From Paraconiothyrium sp. Pb-2020 (lineage: Eukaryota > Ascomycota > Dothideomycetes > Pleosporales > Didymosphaeriaceae), in the NCBI GenBank assembly GCA_022419385.1, contig JAJUBI010000003.1, forward strand, positions 2,418,001 through 2,482,000: a DNA stretch of 64,000 nt. Reading direction: 5' to 3'. Under the pieces are notes generated by a model. The model ran no database searches. It was not told where the DNA came from and saw only the letters and a program-made list of their open reading frames with translations. Both the position numbers and the translations under genes were made by a program. This document shows, in pieces, positions 11,801 to 25,269 of the stretch (position 1 is the first letter of the stretch; each line of letters begins with the position of its first letter).

Positions 11801-14800
11801 TATATAGTTTAGTACTTCTTCTATATACTTTTAGTAGTCTTATTTATTATTTAAGTATATTAAGATATTGTCTAGGTATACTATAGTATACTTACTAATA
11901 CATCCTTAGAGTATAGTATTAATTTATCTCTAAAAAATAGCTAGGGCGTTAGTAAGCCTAATAGGCATAATATTATACTTAAATAACCCTAACTTTATTT
12001 AAAGGTAGTTTTCTATTTCTTGCCTTTCTTTATTCTAATTTAGTAGTACATTCTTTATATCTAAGTAGGTAAAGATTTTATATCTTAGAGTTATCTTATA
12101 GATCTAAGATTAAGGGTAATAGGTACCTATCTTAATTATAATAGTTTATTTTTCTAAAGTTAATATAGAACTATAGTTCTAGGTTATTCTTCTTTTCTAA
12201 AGGTAACTCTATAAGCAGCGGAAGACTAAGAAGGCTAATATATTTTATTTAAATTATTCTTAATATACTATTTAGTAACCTTAAGTTCTTATTTAGTTAT
12301 TTTATATACTAGTCCCTATATAGGTTATTTTTTCTTCTTAGTCTAATTTTGCAGTCCTATTTAGCGTATTCTAGAAGGTATCTTCTAGTTTGTTAAAGAT
12401 ATCTATAAACCTCTAGTATTAATCTAGTATCCTAGGGTAAGTTTCTTATTTGCTGCTAACTATATAGGTATTAGACTTGTTTTGTTCCCTAGTAGATAGT
12501 TAGGTTAACCTATTTTAGCTATAGTATTCCTAGGATTACATCTTACTAATTATCTATCTTAGCTAAGTCTATAATAAAGTTGTTAATAACCAGTTCTTTA
12601 GATAGGAAGGTTTCTAGTGTAGTTTCTATATATATTTACTTCTAAAAAGGTAGTTCTTTAATATTAAATAAGGTTCTTTTCTCTATTTTATTAGTGTAGT
12701 GGAGCCCTTTATTCTCTATAAAATTCTTAGAGATAAAGTTCTGTATTACTCTACTATTAATTATTACTCTAATTAGTTTTCTATAGTATTCTCCTTAAAT
12801 TATAATATATAGTCCTTATATACCTCTTAAGGCTTTTTTGCCTTTTAGCTAATACTTTATCTATATTTTCTTAGCTATATGCTAAGGGCACTTATTCTTA
12901 GGGCACTTATACTAAGGTTACCCTTTTATATATTTAATTAGTAAGAGGGGTTAGGGCTAGTACTAGGTATCCCCTATACTTTTTTTCTAGGTACTACCTA
13001 TATACTTTGTCTCTTAGGATAAGTTTGTTATAGGGGTTATCTATTATCTAATTAGAAAGCGCGATATTTTTTTTTAGAGTTAGGTATATTAGGTAATTAT
13101 CTATAATATATAATATTTATAATAACTTGTAATACGCTAGGTATTTAGTTAGTATTTAAAAGTTATCCCTTTAATTAGTTTTACTAATCTATCTAAGCGT
13201 TCTTCCTAATTAGAATCTAGTACTTTATTATAACTTAAGGTGTATAGGCTTTATCTACCTATTTAATTTTATTAGTAATCTAAGCCTATTCTTATTTATT
13301 TAGCATTTCCCTTACTAGAATATATTTTATTCTACCTATTTATTAAAGCTTATAAACTTTGTATTTTATAGAAACTAGATCTTCTAGTTTTTATAAACCT
13401 TATAGATAGTTTCTCTATATAAATTCTTATAGTAGAAGCGTAGGCCTTTAATTATTTATTATATATCTTTAGTTTAACTAGTCTAGCTGCTTTTATGTTA
13501 GTCCTATAGGCTAGAAATATTTAATTCCTCTATATAGATATTTTACTAGGGGATATAGGTGCCTATACTAGTAATAAGAGAAGGGCTTATCTCTCTTAGG
13601 TTAACTAGAATAGGGTATTTACTAATCTATTTAAGTTACTATTTCTTTATTATTATTAGATTTACTTTCTAAGTCTTTAGTATTATAGAATTCTAGAACC
13701 TAGGCGTTTTACTCTCTAGCTATAGAATTATTAGCCTTTCTAAGTTGCGCTAGCCTTTCTCTATAGGCTAGTACCTATATTCTTCTTTATTTTATATATA
13801 ATGTATACGTATCTTAGAAATACTTAGCCTAATAAGTAGCCTTATATTTCTTACTACTAGCTAGCTTCTTTTTAGTTTTCTTTAAGGTTTCTTGCTTCTT
13901 TAGTTTCTCTTAGTACCTTTTATAGACTTTTCCTAGCTTTATTTAGGCAGTTTCTAGCAATATAGCCCTTTTTACTATAGCTAAAGTAAGCCCTTTTATA
14001 TTGCTTTTCTTTATTATATTCTAACTTAATCTTTTCTTTATTAGCATCTAAGACTATTAGATCCCTTATTATAAATTTTATAGTTTAGCTATTTACGCTG
14101 TATCTGCTTTCTTCTTTATTATTTATTTCTATAGAAATAACTTATTATCTACTTAGACAGCTTATTTAATTATTATAGTAGAGTTATTAGTTTCTCTATC
14201 CTAATTATCTTATATCTAATATCTAATTTAAGTCTTTATAGAACTTCTAATTAGAGCTATTCTCTATAGTCTAAGACCTTATTAGCTAGCTATTTAAATA
14301 CTAATATATAGGCTGCTACTATCTTAGTCTATTAGAGCTTTAAGAGTTTTTTTAGCTATAATTCTACATTAATATTACTAAAGTTAGTTAGAGTTTTTAC
14401 TTAAAGTAGGCGTAACTTATAAAGATAAGTTAGTTTCTATTTTTTAGTTATCTATTTAGTTTTTCTCTAGTCTATAAGGTAACTATTAAACTAGTCTATT
14501 CTTTACCTATAAAGTAGGTTACTATATAAGCACTTTCTAATCTTCTTCTCTAAGGTATTCTTAATTTAAATCTAAATAGAGGGATATAGAGGCTAGGAAC
14601 CCTCTAAGCTTAGTTCTTATTCTATTAAACTTTTCTAGATTAGCTAGTTTTAAGGGTCTGCTCCTTATTCTAAGTTCTATTTACTAAATTTATTCTTTTA
14701 TTATTTTGTTAGCCCCTTCCCCCTTCCTCTCTAATATAACTTTTACTTATTCTACTAACTTATTATAGGTATCTTTTTACCTTTAGTTTTCTTTATTTAG

Positions 14801-14936
14801 GTAGTTAAGTTGTTCCTTCATCTAGACTAGGTCTGTTAGGTTTAATAATATTAGTTAGTTTACTATAGGAGCTATTATTTAGTAAGGGTAACTTAGGTAT
14901 ATACCTATAGAGACTCTTAAAATATAATTATTAAAG

Positions 14937-15412
14937 TATAATAGGGCCTCCTATTACTGTAGTAAGCCGCGGCCATAGTTAGGGTTCTAGTAAGAGATAA
15001 GTAGCGCAGTTTATATAAGTTATATATAGGTAAGTATTAATTAATTACTACAATAAGAATATATTGCTAAAGACTTAAAGGTAATCTTCTGTAAGAAAAC
15101 TAAATATAGTAAACTGTATTATAGATTAATAATAAGAGATTACAGCGGTAATCTGTCTCCCTATATACTACTATCTAGCCTAGGCTTATAGGCTCTGTCT
15201 ACAGATCTATATAGATCTATAGATCCTGGCTTTGTGGCTCTGTATTCTTAGCACTTACAGATCTATAGATCTAATTATATAATCCTAATTACGTATCTAT
15301 ATTGTACTCAGCATTTAATCTATAATTATAATACTTATCCTTATAATCTAACTGGTCGCTGCTATTATTGTATTGGTTCCTGTAATTCTGTTGCGGCGTA
15401 GCAGCCGTAACA
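14937..15412 (-). repeat. 5' LTR of A1
   Basis: 476 bp, paired with 8380-8860. Ends GCAGCCGTAACA followed by the TSD taact. No convincing tRNA primer-binding site can be read beside it; RIP may have erased it, or priming may differ. Confidence 0.93.
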
Positions 15413-18400
15413 TAACTCTTACTTAGGTTTAAATTCTAATATTATTCCCCTTCTTTACAGATTTGTTCTTAAATTATATATTCTAATTTACTATTTATAT
15501 CAGTATAAGCCCTATATCTGCTAGTTTCTAGTAGATAGCTATAATACCTTCTAACTTCTATTTCTATTAACTCTATTTATACAATAAAATCCTTAGGGCT
15601 AATATAACTGCAGAAATTCCTTATATTAGGTATACTATAGAGTATACTCTATATTATATTTTACCTAATTCTAGTCTAAAGTATACTAAATATATTTATA
15701 TTAGAAAGCTATATATAGATATATTATAGTTCTCTCTAGACAAGACTTACAAAGAGTATAAAAAAAAAGATTAAAGAGAATAAAAAAGAATTAGTAACTA
15801 TAATTACTTAGTTATTATAAAATAAAAGAATTTTAGTGTAGACTAAAGAGTATATACATAGAAAGACCTTATACCTTACTAATAAGTTAGCTAAAAATAG
15901 AAAGGAAATAAATACAGTATTCTCTAACTATATTATTACTAATACCCTTATAGGTTTTTCTCTAACTATATAGTCTATAATAGATCTTATTAATAGTATA
16001 GTATCTTTACTAATTCTAAGTTTCTAGGTATATCTTTCTTACCTTCTCTATTAGTTTACTATAAATTTATAAAGTTTCTTCTAATAGTTTTTTAGGTTAT
16101 TTTAAGGTTTCTATAAATTTTTCTTATATAAGTATCCTTTCTATTTAATAAGGTACTTAGTAGTTGTATTCCTCTAATATTTTAATAAAATACTTTTAAC
16201 TTTAAATTTATTTTCTTCCTCTAATTTATAATAGAAGGTAGTTTTAACTAGTGTCTCTAGGTCTACTAGTTCTAATTAGTTTATATAAAATACTAGGTGT
16301 ATTCTTATATCTAGCAGTAATTCTAATCTATAGTTTACTAGTAATATTTGTTTAGAAATATAAAATAGTCTAATTTTAATATAATCTAGTTTTTTATACT
16401 TTCTTCTCTAGGTTTAAAGATTTTTTATAAGTAGGTATACTTTATCCCCCTTCTTTAGCTAAGGTGCTATTTTTTATTTTTAGTTTATATAGAAGATTAC
16501 TTACTATTAAGCTTTCTTAAGATTTTCTTAAAGTTCTTTATAAATTTTTTTTATTTTCTTTACTATCTTAATGGCTTACTCTGTTTAGATAGTTATAGGA
16601 AATATTTAATTAAAGAGATATAGATATTTACTATAATTTATATAAAATAGTATATAGCCTATTGCAGTTAATACCTTATTATTATATACTAGTTATACTA
16701 TTAGTAGTAAAGAAATCTAGTTATTCTTCTAGTTATTACAGTAGATATATAAGTATATTTTTATTATTTAGTTTATATATTCTGTTTATCTATCTATCTA
16801 TAGGTAGTATACTATTAATAACTTTCTTTTTATTCTAATAAGTGCTATAAGTATTATCTAATAATTTAATATGAAAAGCTTATCTCTATTTCTTATAATT
16901 ATTTTAGAAATTCTATAGTGTCTAATAAGTTAATCTAGAATAAGAAAAGTAAGTTCCTTAGCTATAGTTATTTTAAGGTATGGTATTAACTTAATATACT
17001 TAGTAAGTTAATATATAATTACTAGGATAGTATTATACTTAATTCCTATAATTAGGTCTTTAAATTTTAGTAATTTAGTAATAAAGTCTATTACAATGTC
17101 TTCCTATAGGGCTGTTAGTATTTTAATTATTTATATTGTTCTATATTTAAGATATATTATATATTTATTCTTCTAGTAGTCTATATATTTATATATAAAG
17201 CTTATTACTACTTCTTTAATTTCTTTAAAGCTATAGTTCTATTAGATAAGTTCTATTATTTTCTTAATACCTAGGTGTCTATTTATAGAGTTATTATAGT
17301 ATTATTAAATAATCTTAGTTTATAGTTCCTTTAGTACCTGTCTTATAGCTATAAGAAGTTAATTAAGTTTTATTATTAGTTCTAGAGATTTATCTTTAGT
17401 TTTATAAAGAATTATAAAGAAGGTCTTAATTTTTTCTTTTACTAAATTACTTTGTCTACTAAGTATATCTACTCATCTATTTTTTTTCTTACTATATAGA
17501 TTATTTTAAACTTATATTATCTAGTAGTTTATAACTATCTTTATTATCTTAGTATAAGTTTCTTTATTATTATAAACCTTAGGAGGTTCTTATAGTCTAT
17601 ATAGATTTCTAGTATTAAGTAGCTAAGAGCGTAGATTCTCTAGTGCTTTAAAGCTTTTATAATAGTATAGAGTTCTTTATTATATATATTATACTATATT
17701 TCTATATTGTTAAATTTATATAAGTAGTACGTAATTAGGTACTATTTACTATTTTATTTTTATTTTATATAGGTGCCTAGTAAAAAATTACTAGTATCTA
17801 TTTTAAAGTATAGTAGCTCTCTATCTCTAAAGTGTATAAGAACTAGTTCTATAATATATATAGTTTTTAGGAGTTAGAATAATATTTTATACTCTACTAT
17901 CTATATAAATAGTATACCCTTCTTTATAAGGTTTATTAGTAGTATTATAATCTTTATATAATCTTTAATAAACTATTAGTTAAATCTATAAAATTCTAAG
18001 AATTCTTAGATATTCTTTATATTTCTTAGTATTAGCTAGTTCTTAATATATTTAATCTTGCTTAGTCCTATCTTAATTCTGTTTATAGTAATAATATATT
18101 TTAGGAATTTAAGTTGTTTAACGTTAAATTAGCATTTCTTAAGTTTAATTCTTAGGTATGCCTTATCTAGGGCTTCCAGTACTATCTGTATATGCAATAT
18201 ATAGTTAGATTTATTTTTAAAAAAGATAAGAATATTATTTATGTAAATAATAATAAATATATCTAAATACTTATAAAGTATATAATTAATAAGTGCTTAA
18301 AAGACTGCTGGTGTATTAGTAAGTCTAAATAGTATAACCTTATATTTAAATAATCTATAGTATAATCTAAATACTATCTTCTATTCTTTACCTTTCTTTA

Positions 18401-19467
18401 TTCTAATAAGGTAGTATCTATCTTATAAGTCTATTATTATAAAGACCTTAGCTCTTAAGAGTTAGTCTTTAAGCTCTAAGATATTTAGTAATAAGTATTA
18501 ATTCTTAATTCTTATATTATTAAGTCTTTAATAATTAATATATAGTTGTAGTAATCTATTCTTCTTTATAATAAATATAAAAGGGCTTACTGTAGGTAAT
18601 TTTAATAGTTATATATATTCTTTTATAAGGTTTATTTTAATAAATTTCTTTTTTTATTATAGTTCTTTTTCTAATTTACTATATAGTAGTTTAAAGAGTG
18701 GCATTTTCCCTTCTTCTAGGTCTATTATAAGATTCTAGAGTTAATATTCTAGTAGGTTTACCTTACTAATCTTCTCTATAAATATATATATCTATACTTT
18801 ATATTCTTTTAGTATCTTAAGGGGTGTACTGTTATCCTTCTTCTTATACTTTATAACCTAGTAGTTTCTACTAGTATCTACTAAGAATATTTTCTATTTT
18901 TTAACTTTCTATTATAGTTTTATATTATTAATAACTCTCTTATCTACTATTAAATTCTATTAGTGCGTAGGCTTTGCTTACAATATATATTTATAGTAAT
19001 TAAATAATAGTTTCTTTAAACCCTAGTTAATATATAGGTTATATATTCTTAACTAAGGTAATTCTAGAATAATTTTATATACTAAGTTTTTTAGTATATC
19101 TAGGCTAATTTATTTCTTATATTCTTAGATATTTAGAATTATTCTAACCTCTTTTATAATCTAAGGTATCTTAGGTATTAGAGTTCTATTTATAATATAG
19201 AGTGTATAGGGTTCTTTCTTATTTAGTATAATAAGTCCTACTTTTCTTACTATTTAGTGTAATATAAAGTTTTTCCCTACTTTAGAATTTATAAGAGCTT
19301 TTATCTATAATTCTTTAAGCTAAACTAGTAGCTTAATTAATACTATACTTTTAAAGGTATTTAATTCTCTAAAGGTATTTTCTTGCCTAAGCGCTAGTCT
19401 AAAAAAGGCTCCTAATTATAATTCTTAGGTATTATATATTCTAGTTTTAACTTTTTCTAATATTACC
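15413..19467 (-). mobile_element. D: 3' half of a third Ty3/Gypsy family
   Basis: Minus-strand retroelement remnant. From its 3' end: LTR tail 15418-15441, reversed polypurine tract CCCCTTCTTT near 15447-15456, a 3' region, integrase with the decayed HPQTDxQT box near 16775-16810, RNase H near 17600-17800, and RT with a YINN form of YVDD at 18234-18245. Homology stops at about 19467 with no 5' LTR, gag or leader, and family A sequence follows directly. The cut end looks like a rearrangement breakpoint rather than an element terminus. The D LTR lies in A-out gag at attat, so D was inserted in A-out. Frames are full of stops. Confidence 0.75.
15900..18750 (-). pseudogene. Decayed RT-RNase H-integrase of element D
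   Basis: Reading the minus strand, RT motifs come first (18750 to 18100; catalytic YxDD present as Tyr-Ile-Asn-Asn at 18234-18245, both Asp changed to Asn as expected for G-to-A). RNase H follows near 17800-17600, then integrase with the His-Pro-Gln-Thr-Asp type box near 16800. This order is diagnostic of Ty3/Gypsy. The sequence is not closely similar to A or B at base level, so it is a separate family. Non-functional. Confidence 0.7.
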
Positions 19468-20263
19468 TTAGTAATAGACACGCTATTAATATTATAAGAA
19501 CCTTAAATATTAGAATAAATATAGGCTTTATAAGCAGAATACCTAGGTATATTATATAGTAAAAGTATATAAGGAATTTTAAGCCTATTATAATAAGAAT
19601 AAGGTATAGCTAGGAATCTATAATAACCTATTTTATTAGTAAGAGTAAGTTATTTATTAGTCTTATAAGAAGGTATAAAGGGTAATAATAAACTACTATA
19701 TAATAGGGGTTACCCTACTAATATAGTATAACTCCTACAACAGATAAATCTTTAGGCCGAAGATATAGAAGGGGGAGATAGTATTATAGCTACTACACTA
19801 TAATAGAATTATAGAAACTAATGTAATAACAGCAGCAACTAGTTAGATTATAAGAATAAGTATTACAATTACAGGTTAGATGCTAAGTATAATATAGATA
19901 TATAATTAGGGTTATATAATTAGATCTATAAATCTATAAGTACTAAGAATACAGAGCTATGGAGCCTAGATTTATAGATCTATATAAATCTACAGACAGA
20001 GCCTACAGAGCCTAGGCTAGATAGTAGTATATAGAGATAATAGATTACTACTAGTAATCTCTTACTATTAATTTATAATATAGTTTACTATATCTAGTTT
20101 TCTTATAAAAGATTACCCTTAAGTCTTTAATAATATATTTTTATTATAGTAATTAATTAACATTTACCTGCACATAACTTATATAACCCTATATACTACT
20201 TATCTCTTACTAGAACCTTAACTAGGCCGCGGCTTACTACAGTGTTAAGAGGGCCCCGTTACA
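19468..20263 (+). mobile_element. A-in: 3' end with 3' LTR
   Basis: 19468-19781 matches the 3' untranslated end of A2 (47431-47741), including the polypurine tract AGAAGGGGGAGATAG at 19767-19781. It is followed by a 482-bp family A LTR (19782-20263). The right side abuts ctaat (20264-20268) in B1 pol. The left side is a blunt junction to element D sharing only a few bases. It is probably the missing 3' end of the A copy at 1-4200, because both lie at the same point of a B host. Confidence 0.85.
19782..20263 (+). repeat. 3' LTR of A-in
   Basis: Family A LTR in plus orientation, beginning TATTATAGC after the polypurine tract and ending CCCCGTTACA. The terminal TTACA is unmutated. Confidence 0.92.
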
Positions 20264-23200
20264 CTAATTATACACAACCCTAATATAGACTAGGTAAAGT
20301 AAATAATATAAAGTTAAGAAGTAATACTAAAAGTTGCTAGAGCCTAATAACTATAATAGGTAAAACCTAGGACCCTAGATACTTTAAATAAGTAGGTTAA
20401 ATAAAAGACTAAAGAAATTTTAGCTATAAGAATAGCTAAGATTTAAAAAAAAACCTAAAATAAGCTAGAATTATCTAGGTATAATACTTAGACTTATAAG
20501 AAGAATTAAAGAAGGCAGATATTCTACTAGAATATAAAGAGTATATAGAACTCTTTAAAGAGATTAAGAGAGAAGAACTCCTTAACTACTAAAAGTAGAA
20601 TTATAAGATTTCTCTAAATAAAGGCATAAAACTATAGCTAAAACAGCTAAGGCTAATATTAGTAGATTAGAAGTAGAAACTAAGGGAATACTTAAGAAAG
20701 AACCTAGTAAGAAGTTATATTTAAGATAGTTAGAGCCTTATAGTATTTTCTATTCTATAAATACCTAAGAAGAATAGTAAGCTGTAACTCTATATAAATT
20801 ATAGACAGCTTAATAATACTATAATTAAGAACTAGTACCCTCTATTATTAATTATAGAGCTTATAAATAGACTCTATAGAATTAAGTAGTTTATAAAATT
20901 TAATATACATAATAGGTATTACTGTATATAAATAGTAAAAGAATATAAGTAGAAGACTATATTTAGAACCTAGTTTAGTCTCTATAAATATATAGTTATG
21001 CCTTTTAGCTTAACTAATGCACCTATAACATTTTAGGCAGTTAATATACTTATCTATTTAAGTGGGATGCTAGAGAAGTATATAGAATATATAAAGAAGG
21101 TACTTAAGAAGTTAAAGAAGTATAAGTTACTTTTATATTTAAATAAATATAAGTTTTATATTATAAAAACAGAGTACCTAGAATTTATTATCTTAAGAAA
21201 AGAAGTGTTTATAGATTTAAAGAAAATAGCTACTATATAGAAATAGCTAGTTTCTAAGTTAGTAAAGGATATCTAATTCTTCCTAGGGTTTACTAACTTC
21301 TATTAGAAGTTTATTAAAAACTATTTTAATATAACAGTACTATTAATAGATCTTATAAAGAAAAATAATAATAAGGTTATCTAGCTAATTACTAGAAGAC
21401 TATTAGAAGTATTTAAAAGGTTAAAGAAAATATTTCTTATAGTACCTTTACTCTAAATATTTAATTTAAAGAAACCTATAAGAGTAAAAATAGATATATT
21501 AGATTATATACTAGAAGTAATCCTCTTATAACTAGATAAGAATAGAAAATAAAGACTAGTATTCTACTATTTCTAGAAGTTCTTAGAAGTAGAACTTAAC
21601 TATAATATTTATAATAAGAAACTACTAGTAGTAGTAGATGCCTTTAAATAATAGGAAGTATAACTCCTAGAAGTATATTATAAAACTAAGGTATAGATAG
21701 ACTACTAGAACCTTACTAGCTTTATAATAACTAAGAAGCTTAACTAAAGATAAGTATAATAGATAGAATTTCTAGTAAACTTTAACTTTATAATTTACTA
21801 TTAACTAGGAACTCTTAATAGCGCGGCCAACGCCTTAAGTAGAAGATTAGACCTAATAAAGAATAAGGCTAACCTCTATAATACTATATTATAAATACAT
21901 AAGAATAGAATATTAGAATATAACTAACCTAAGATTAAAGTATAAGTAGCCTCTTTTTAGTATATAGAACCTAAGGTATATAACTTCTAAGATTACTTCT
22001 AGCTCTCTAAGGAATAAAAAGAGGAGTATAATCTATTCTAGAATAGTTTTAATAAAACTTAGAGAGATTATAGATAAAGAATACTAGTAAGAGACTAATA
22101 TATACCTATCTTAATTAGAAAGCTATATAAATTAAGAGAATAGAGATACCTAGGTATTAAGAAAATAATATATTGTATTATAAATAAATATACTATTCTA
22201 AAACTTAAATAACTAGTTACTAAGAAAATAAGTAACTATTTAGCATATTATAAAAATAAGCCTAAGAGATATAAGTCTTATAGACTTCTATAACTACTAC
22301 TAGCGGCTAAAAGGCTATAGTAAAGTGTAATAATAGACTTTATAGTAAAGCTTCTAAGATTACTATAACTAAGAACTAGATAAATATATAATACTATTAT
22401 AGTAATAGTAGACTAACTTACTAAAGTAGTAAAGTTTAGGCCTATAAAAAAATCTATAATAGTAGAAGACCTTACTTATAAAGTTAATAATATACTATTT
22501 ACAGAATACAGTCTACCTAAAGAATTTATTATAAATTAGAATAAACTCTTTATATCTAAATATTAAAATATGTTTATAGCTATATTAGGTATAAATAGAA
22601 AGCTATTAATAAGCTTCTACTTATAAATAGATAGATAGATAGAATATATAAATTAGATACTAGAATAGTATTTATAATTCTATATTAATAAATAGTAAGA
22701 TAATTAAGTTAAACTCTTACCTATAGTATAACTAGCATATAATAGTACTAAGTTAGGTATAATAGGGTACTCCCTATACTATATAAATTACAGATATAAG
22801 CTGGTTACTTATTAGAATCTAAAGAATGTAAAAAGTATTTCTATAGAAGTATAAGATAAAGCTTAAAGAATAAGAGACCTATACTTTATACTATAGAATA
22901 GAATTACCTATAAGGCCCTCTTAGCATCTAAGAATATAAATAAATAAAGAATTAAGAGATTAATCTTTAAGAAGAGAGATAAAGTTTTTCTATTCTAAAA
23001 AAACTTTAAAATAAAATAACTAAGTAAAAAACTAGATTACTTAAGAGTAGAACCCTTTAAGGTATAAAAGACTAAAGAACTAGTTATAAATAAATTACTT
23101 CTACTTATAGATACTAAAGTATATACTACCTTTTATAAGAACCTTCTAGAACTAGTACTACTAGATACTCTAATTAAGACTTAGCTAGAGCTAAAAGATA

Positions 23201-24100
23201 ATAAGTATAAGGTTAAAAAAATTAAAAACCTATAAATAGTTAAAAATTAGTAAAAATATCTAGTTAAATAGAAAGAATAGCTAAAATAGTATAATACTTA
23301 GAAGCTAAAAGAAAACCTTATAAACTATAAAAAGATACTAAAGAACTTTTAAGCTATAATTTAAAAAAGTTAATTTTAAAGAAGTAATACTCTAAAAAGG
23401 TTACTCTAAGGTCTAGGTAAAGAGTAGAAAAATTAAAGAAAGAAGTATTAGCCTATAACTAGTCTAAATTAGTTAAAGGTAAAGATAGTAATAAAATAGA
23501 TAAAATATTAGTAACTTTACTCTTTAAAGCCTTTTTCTCTAAGTTCCCTATTATATTAGCTATATAAGTATTATATATAGTAAAGGATTACTTCTCTTTC
23601 TCTACTTAAGTAATTTTAAAGTAGAGGTAAGCAACCTTAGCTTCTATAAAAAAAAAAAGTAAGCTACTTCTAGTACTTTTTAGACTAAATATACTTCTAC
23701 TCTTTCTTAGAAATCTAGAGGCTATACTTTATATAAACTATAATATATATAGTATACTCTCTAGTTATAGTATTATAAAATACTTAGAAATTTTCTTCTT
23801 TATATAATAGTTATACTTTATTTATATTTCTAGGCTATATAAATATACCTTATTAGTATAAGTATAATAATAGTTAGTTAAGAATTATTTTAGTACTTTA
23901 GGTATAATTAGGAAAGTAAGAAAAAAGAAAAAAATATAATAAAATAAAAGTTTTACCTTTAAGAAGAAACTGTACTGCTAAAGATTATAGAATAATACTA
24001 GAGTCTTAAAATAATAACTCTAAAGGGGGGGATAATATTATAATTATAATAGATTAAAACTTAGTAAAGGGGAATAATTATATATAGAATATTAGTAATA
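20264..24100 (+). mobile_element. B1 3' part: pol and start of 3' LTR
   Basis: Plus-strand family B segment: RT near 20850-21250, RNase H near 21480-21700, integrase near 22200-22900, chromodomain near 23226-23352, 3' untranslated part, polypurine tract AAAGGGGGGGATAA (24022-24035). The 3' LTR starts at 24036 and is interrupted at 24100 by B2; it resumes at 31377 and ends at 31806. The 5' part, beyond the A-in insertion at 20264, is probably 4201-7172. After 31806 comes gaaaa and A-out. The arm 20264-24035 is an inverted copy of 24596-28405 of B2. Confidence 0.85.
20850..23352 (+). pseudogene. Decayed B1 RT-RNase H-integrase-chromodomain
   Basis: RT is recognisable by a Phe-Ser-Leu-Tyr then Val-Met-Pro-Phe-x-Leu-Thr-Asn-Ala-Pro stretch near 20975-21025. 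Immediately after it, at about 21041, some 50 bases present in B2 and B3 are missing, which removes the start of the YxDD catalytic box. RNase H follows (Tyr-Asn-Ile-Tyr-Asn-Lys-Lys-Leu near 21600), then integrase with an Ile-Asp-Phe-Ile-Val-Lys-Leu stretch near 22340. The C-terminus has the chromodomain pattern Tyr-Leu-Val-Lys-(W)-Lys followed by (E)-Asn-Leu-Ile-Asn near 23255-23330. It is dead both by RIP stops and by this deletion. The chromodomain places B among fungal chromoviruses. Confidence 0.75.
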
Positions 24101-24595
24101 TATTATAAGGGGGTTCCACATACCTAATCTAGGCCAGTCTTGTAGGTATTTAGTAATTAAGAGTAAATGGACAATAAAGGGTATAAGAATATTCTAACCT
24201 TGCTATAGAAAGTAAGGTAATAATTATATAAAAAGACTAATAGATCTTATATAGAAGATATACTTTAATTTTAACTATAAAAGAATTAACTATAAAGAAT
24301 AAAAGATACTTAGAGAACTATCTTAACTATATATTATTTTTTATTATTCTTATAATCCCTTACTTTACTATACTCTAGAGAATTATATCCTCTTAGTAGG
24401 AGTATTTTAAGTAATTCTACTAGGCTAGCTTACTCCTAGAATTTTACCTTCTTAGCAGGAGCTATATTATATAATATATTAGCTAATTAGCTCTACTAAC
24501 TAGCATCTATTCTCTAGTTAGTAATAAAGGTGTTGCTAATATTCTATATATAATTATTTCCTTCTACTAGGTCTTAATTTATTATAATTATAATA
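24101..24595 (-). repeat. 3' LTR of B2
   Basis: 495 bp, plus-strand start TATTATAAGGGGG and end TATAATA. The adjoining TTATTCCCCCC is the reversed polypurine tract, which sets the direction. Confidence 0.92.
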
Positions 24596-25269
24596 TTATT
24601 CCCCCCTTTAGGGTTGTTATTCTAAGACCCTAGTATTATTCTATAACCTTTAGCAGTGCAGTTTCTTTTTAAAGGTAGAACTTCTATCTTATTATATTTT
24701 TTTTCTTTCCCTTACTTCTCTAACTATACCTAAGGTACTAAAATAATCTTTAACTAACTATTATTATACTTATACTAATAAGGTACGTTTATATAGCCTA
24801 AAGATGCAAATAAAGTGTAACTATTATATAAAAAATTTCTAAGTGTTTTATAAATACTATAACTAGGGAGTATACTATATATATTATAGTTTATATAGTA
24901 TATAGCCTTTAGGTTTCTAAAAAAAAGTAGGAGTATATTTAGTTTAAAAAGTACTAGAAGTAGCTTACTCTTCTTTTTATAAAAGCTAAGGTTACTTACC
25001 TCTACCTTAAGATTACTTAAGTAGAGAAAGAGAAGTAATTCTTTATAGTATATAATACTTATATAGCTAATATAATAGAGAACTTAAAGAAGAAGGCCTT
25101 AAAGAGTAGAGTTATTAATATTTTATCTATTCTATTACTATCTTTACCTTTAACTAACTTAGGCTAGTTATAGGCTAATACTTTTTTTCTTAATTTCTCT
25201 ATTCTTTACTTGACCTTAGAGTAACCTTTTTAGAGTATTACTTCTTTAGAATTAACCTTTTTAGATTAT

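Larger units (their letters stand above)
8380..15412 (-). mobile_element. A1: full-length family A Ty3/Gypsy retrotransposon
   Basis: Complete 7.03-kb element on the minus strand: 3' LTR 8380-8860, reversed polypurine tract 8861-8878, 3' untranslated part, probable chromodomain near 9600-9750, integrase near 10250-10900, RNase H near 11150-11450, RT near 11700-12400 (decayed YLDD box 11860-11885), protease near 12720-12790, gag with zinc knuckle near 13950, leader and 5' LTR 14937-15412. The 5-bp TSD taacc (8375-8379) / taact (15413-15417) differs by one C-to-T change. The RT-RNaseH-IN order makes it Ty3/Gypsy. Inserted in the LTR of D. The coding frames are destroyed by RIP-type stops, so it is not autonomous. 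Confidence 0.92.

Noticed and set aside
14900..14936. tRNA primer-binding site next to the A1 5' LTR
   Set aside because: No stretch complementary to a known tRNA 3' end could be recognised in A1, A2 or A-in; self-priming or RIP loss is possible but cannot be shown.
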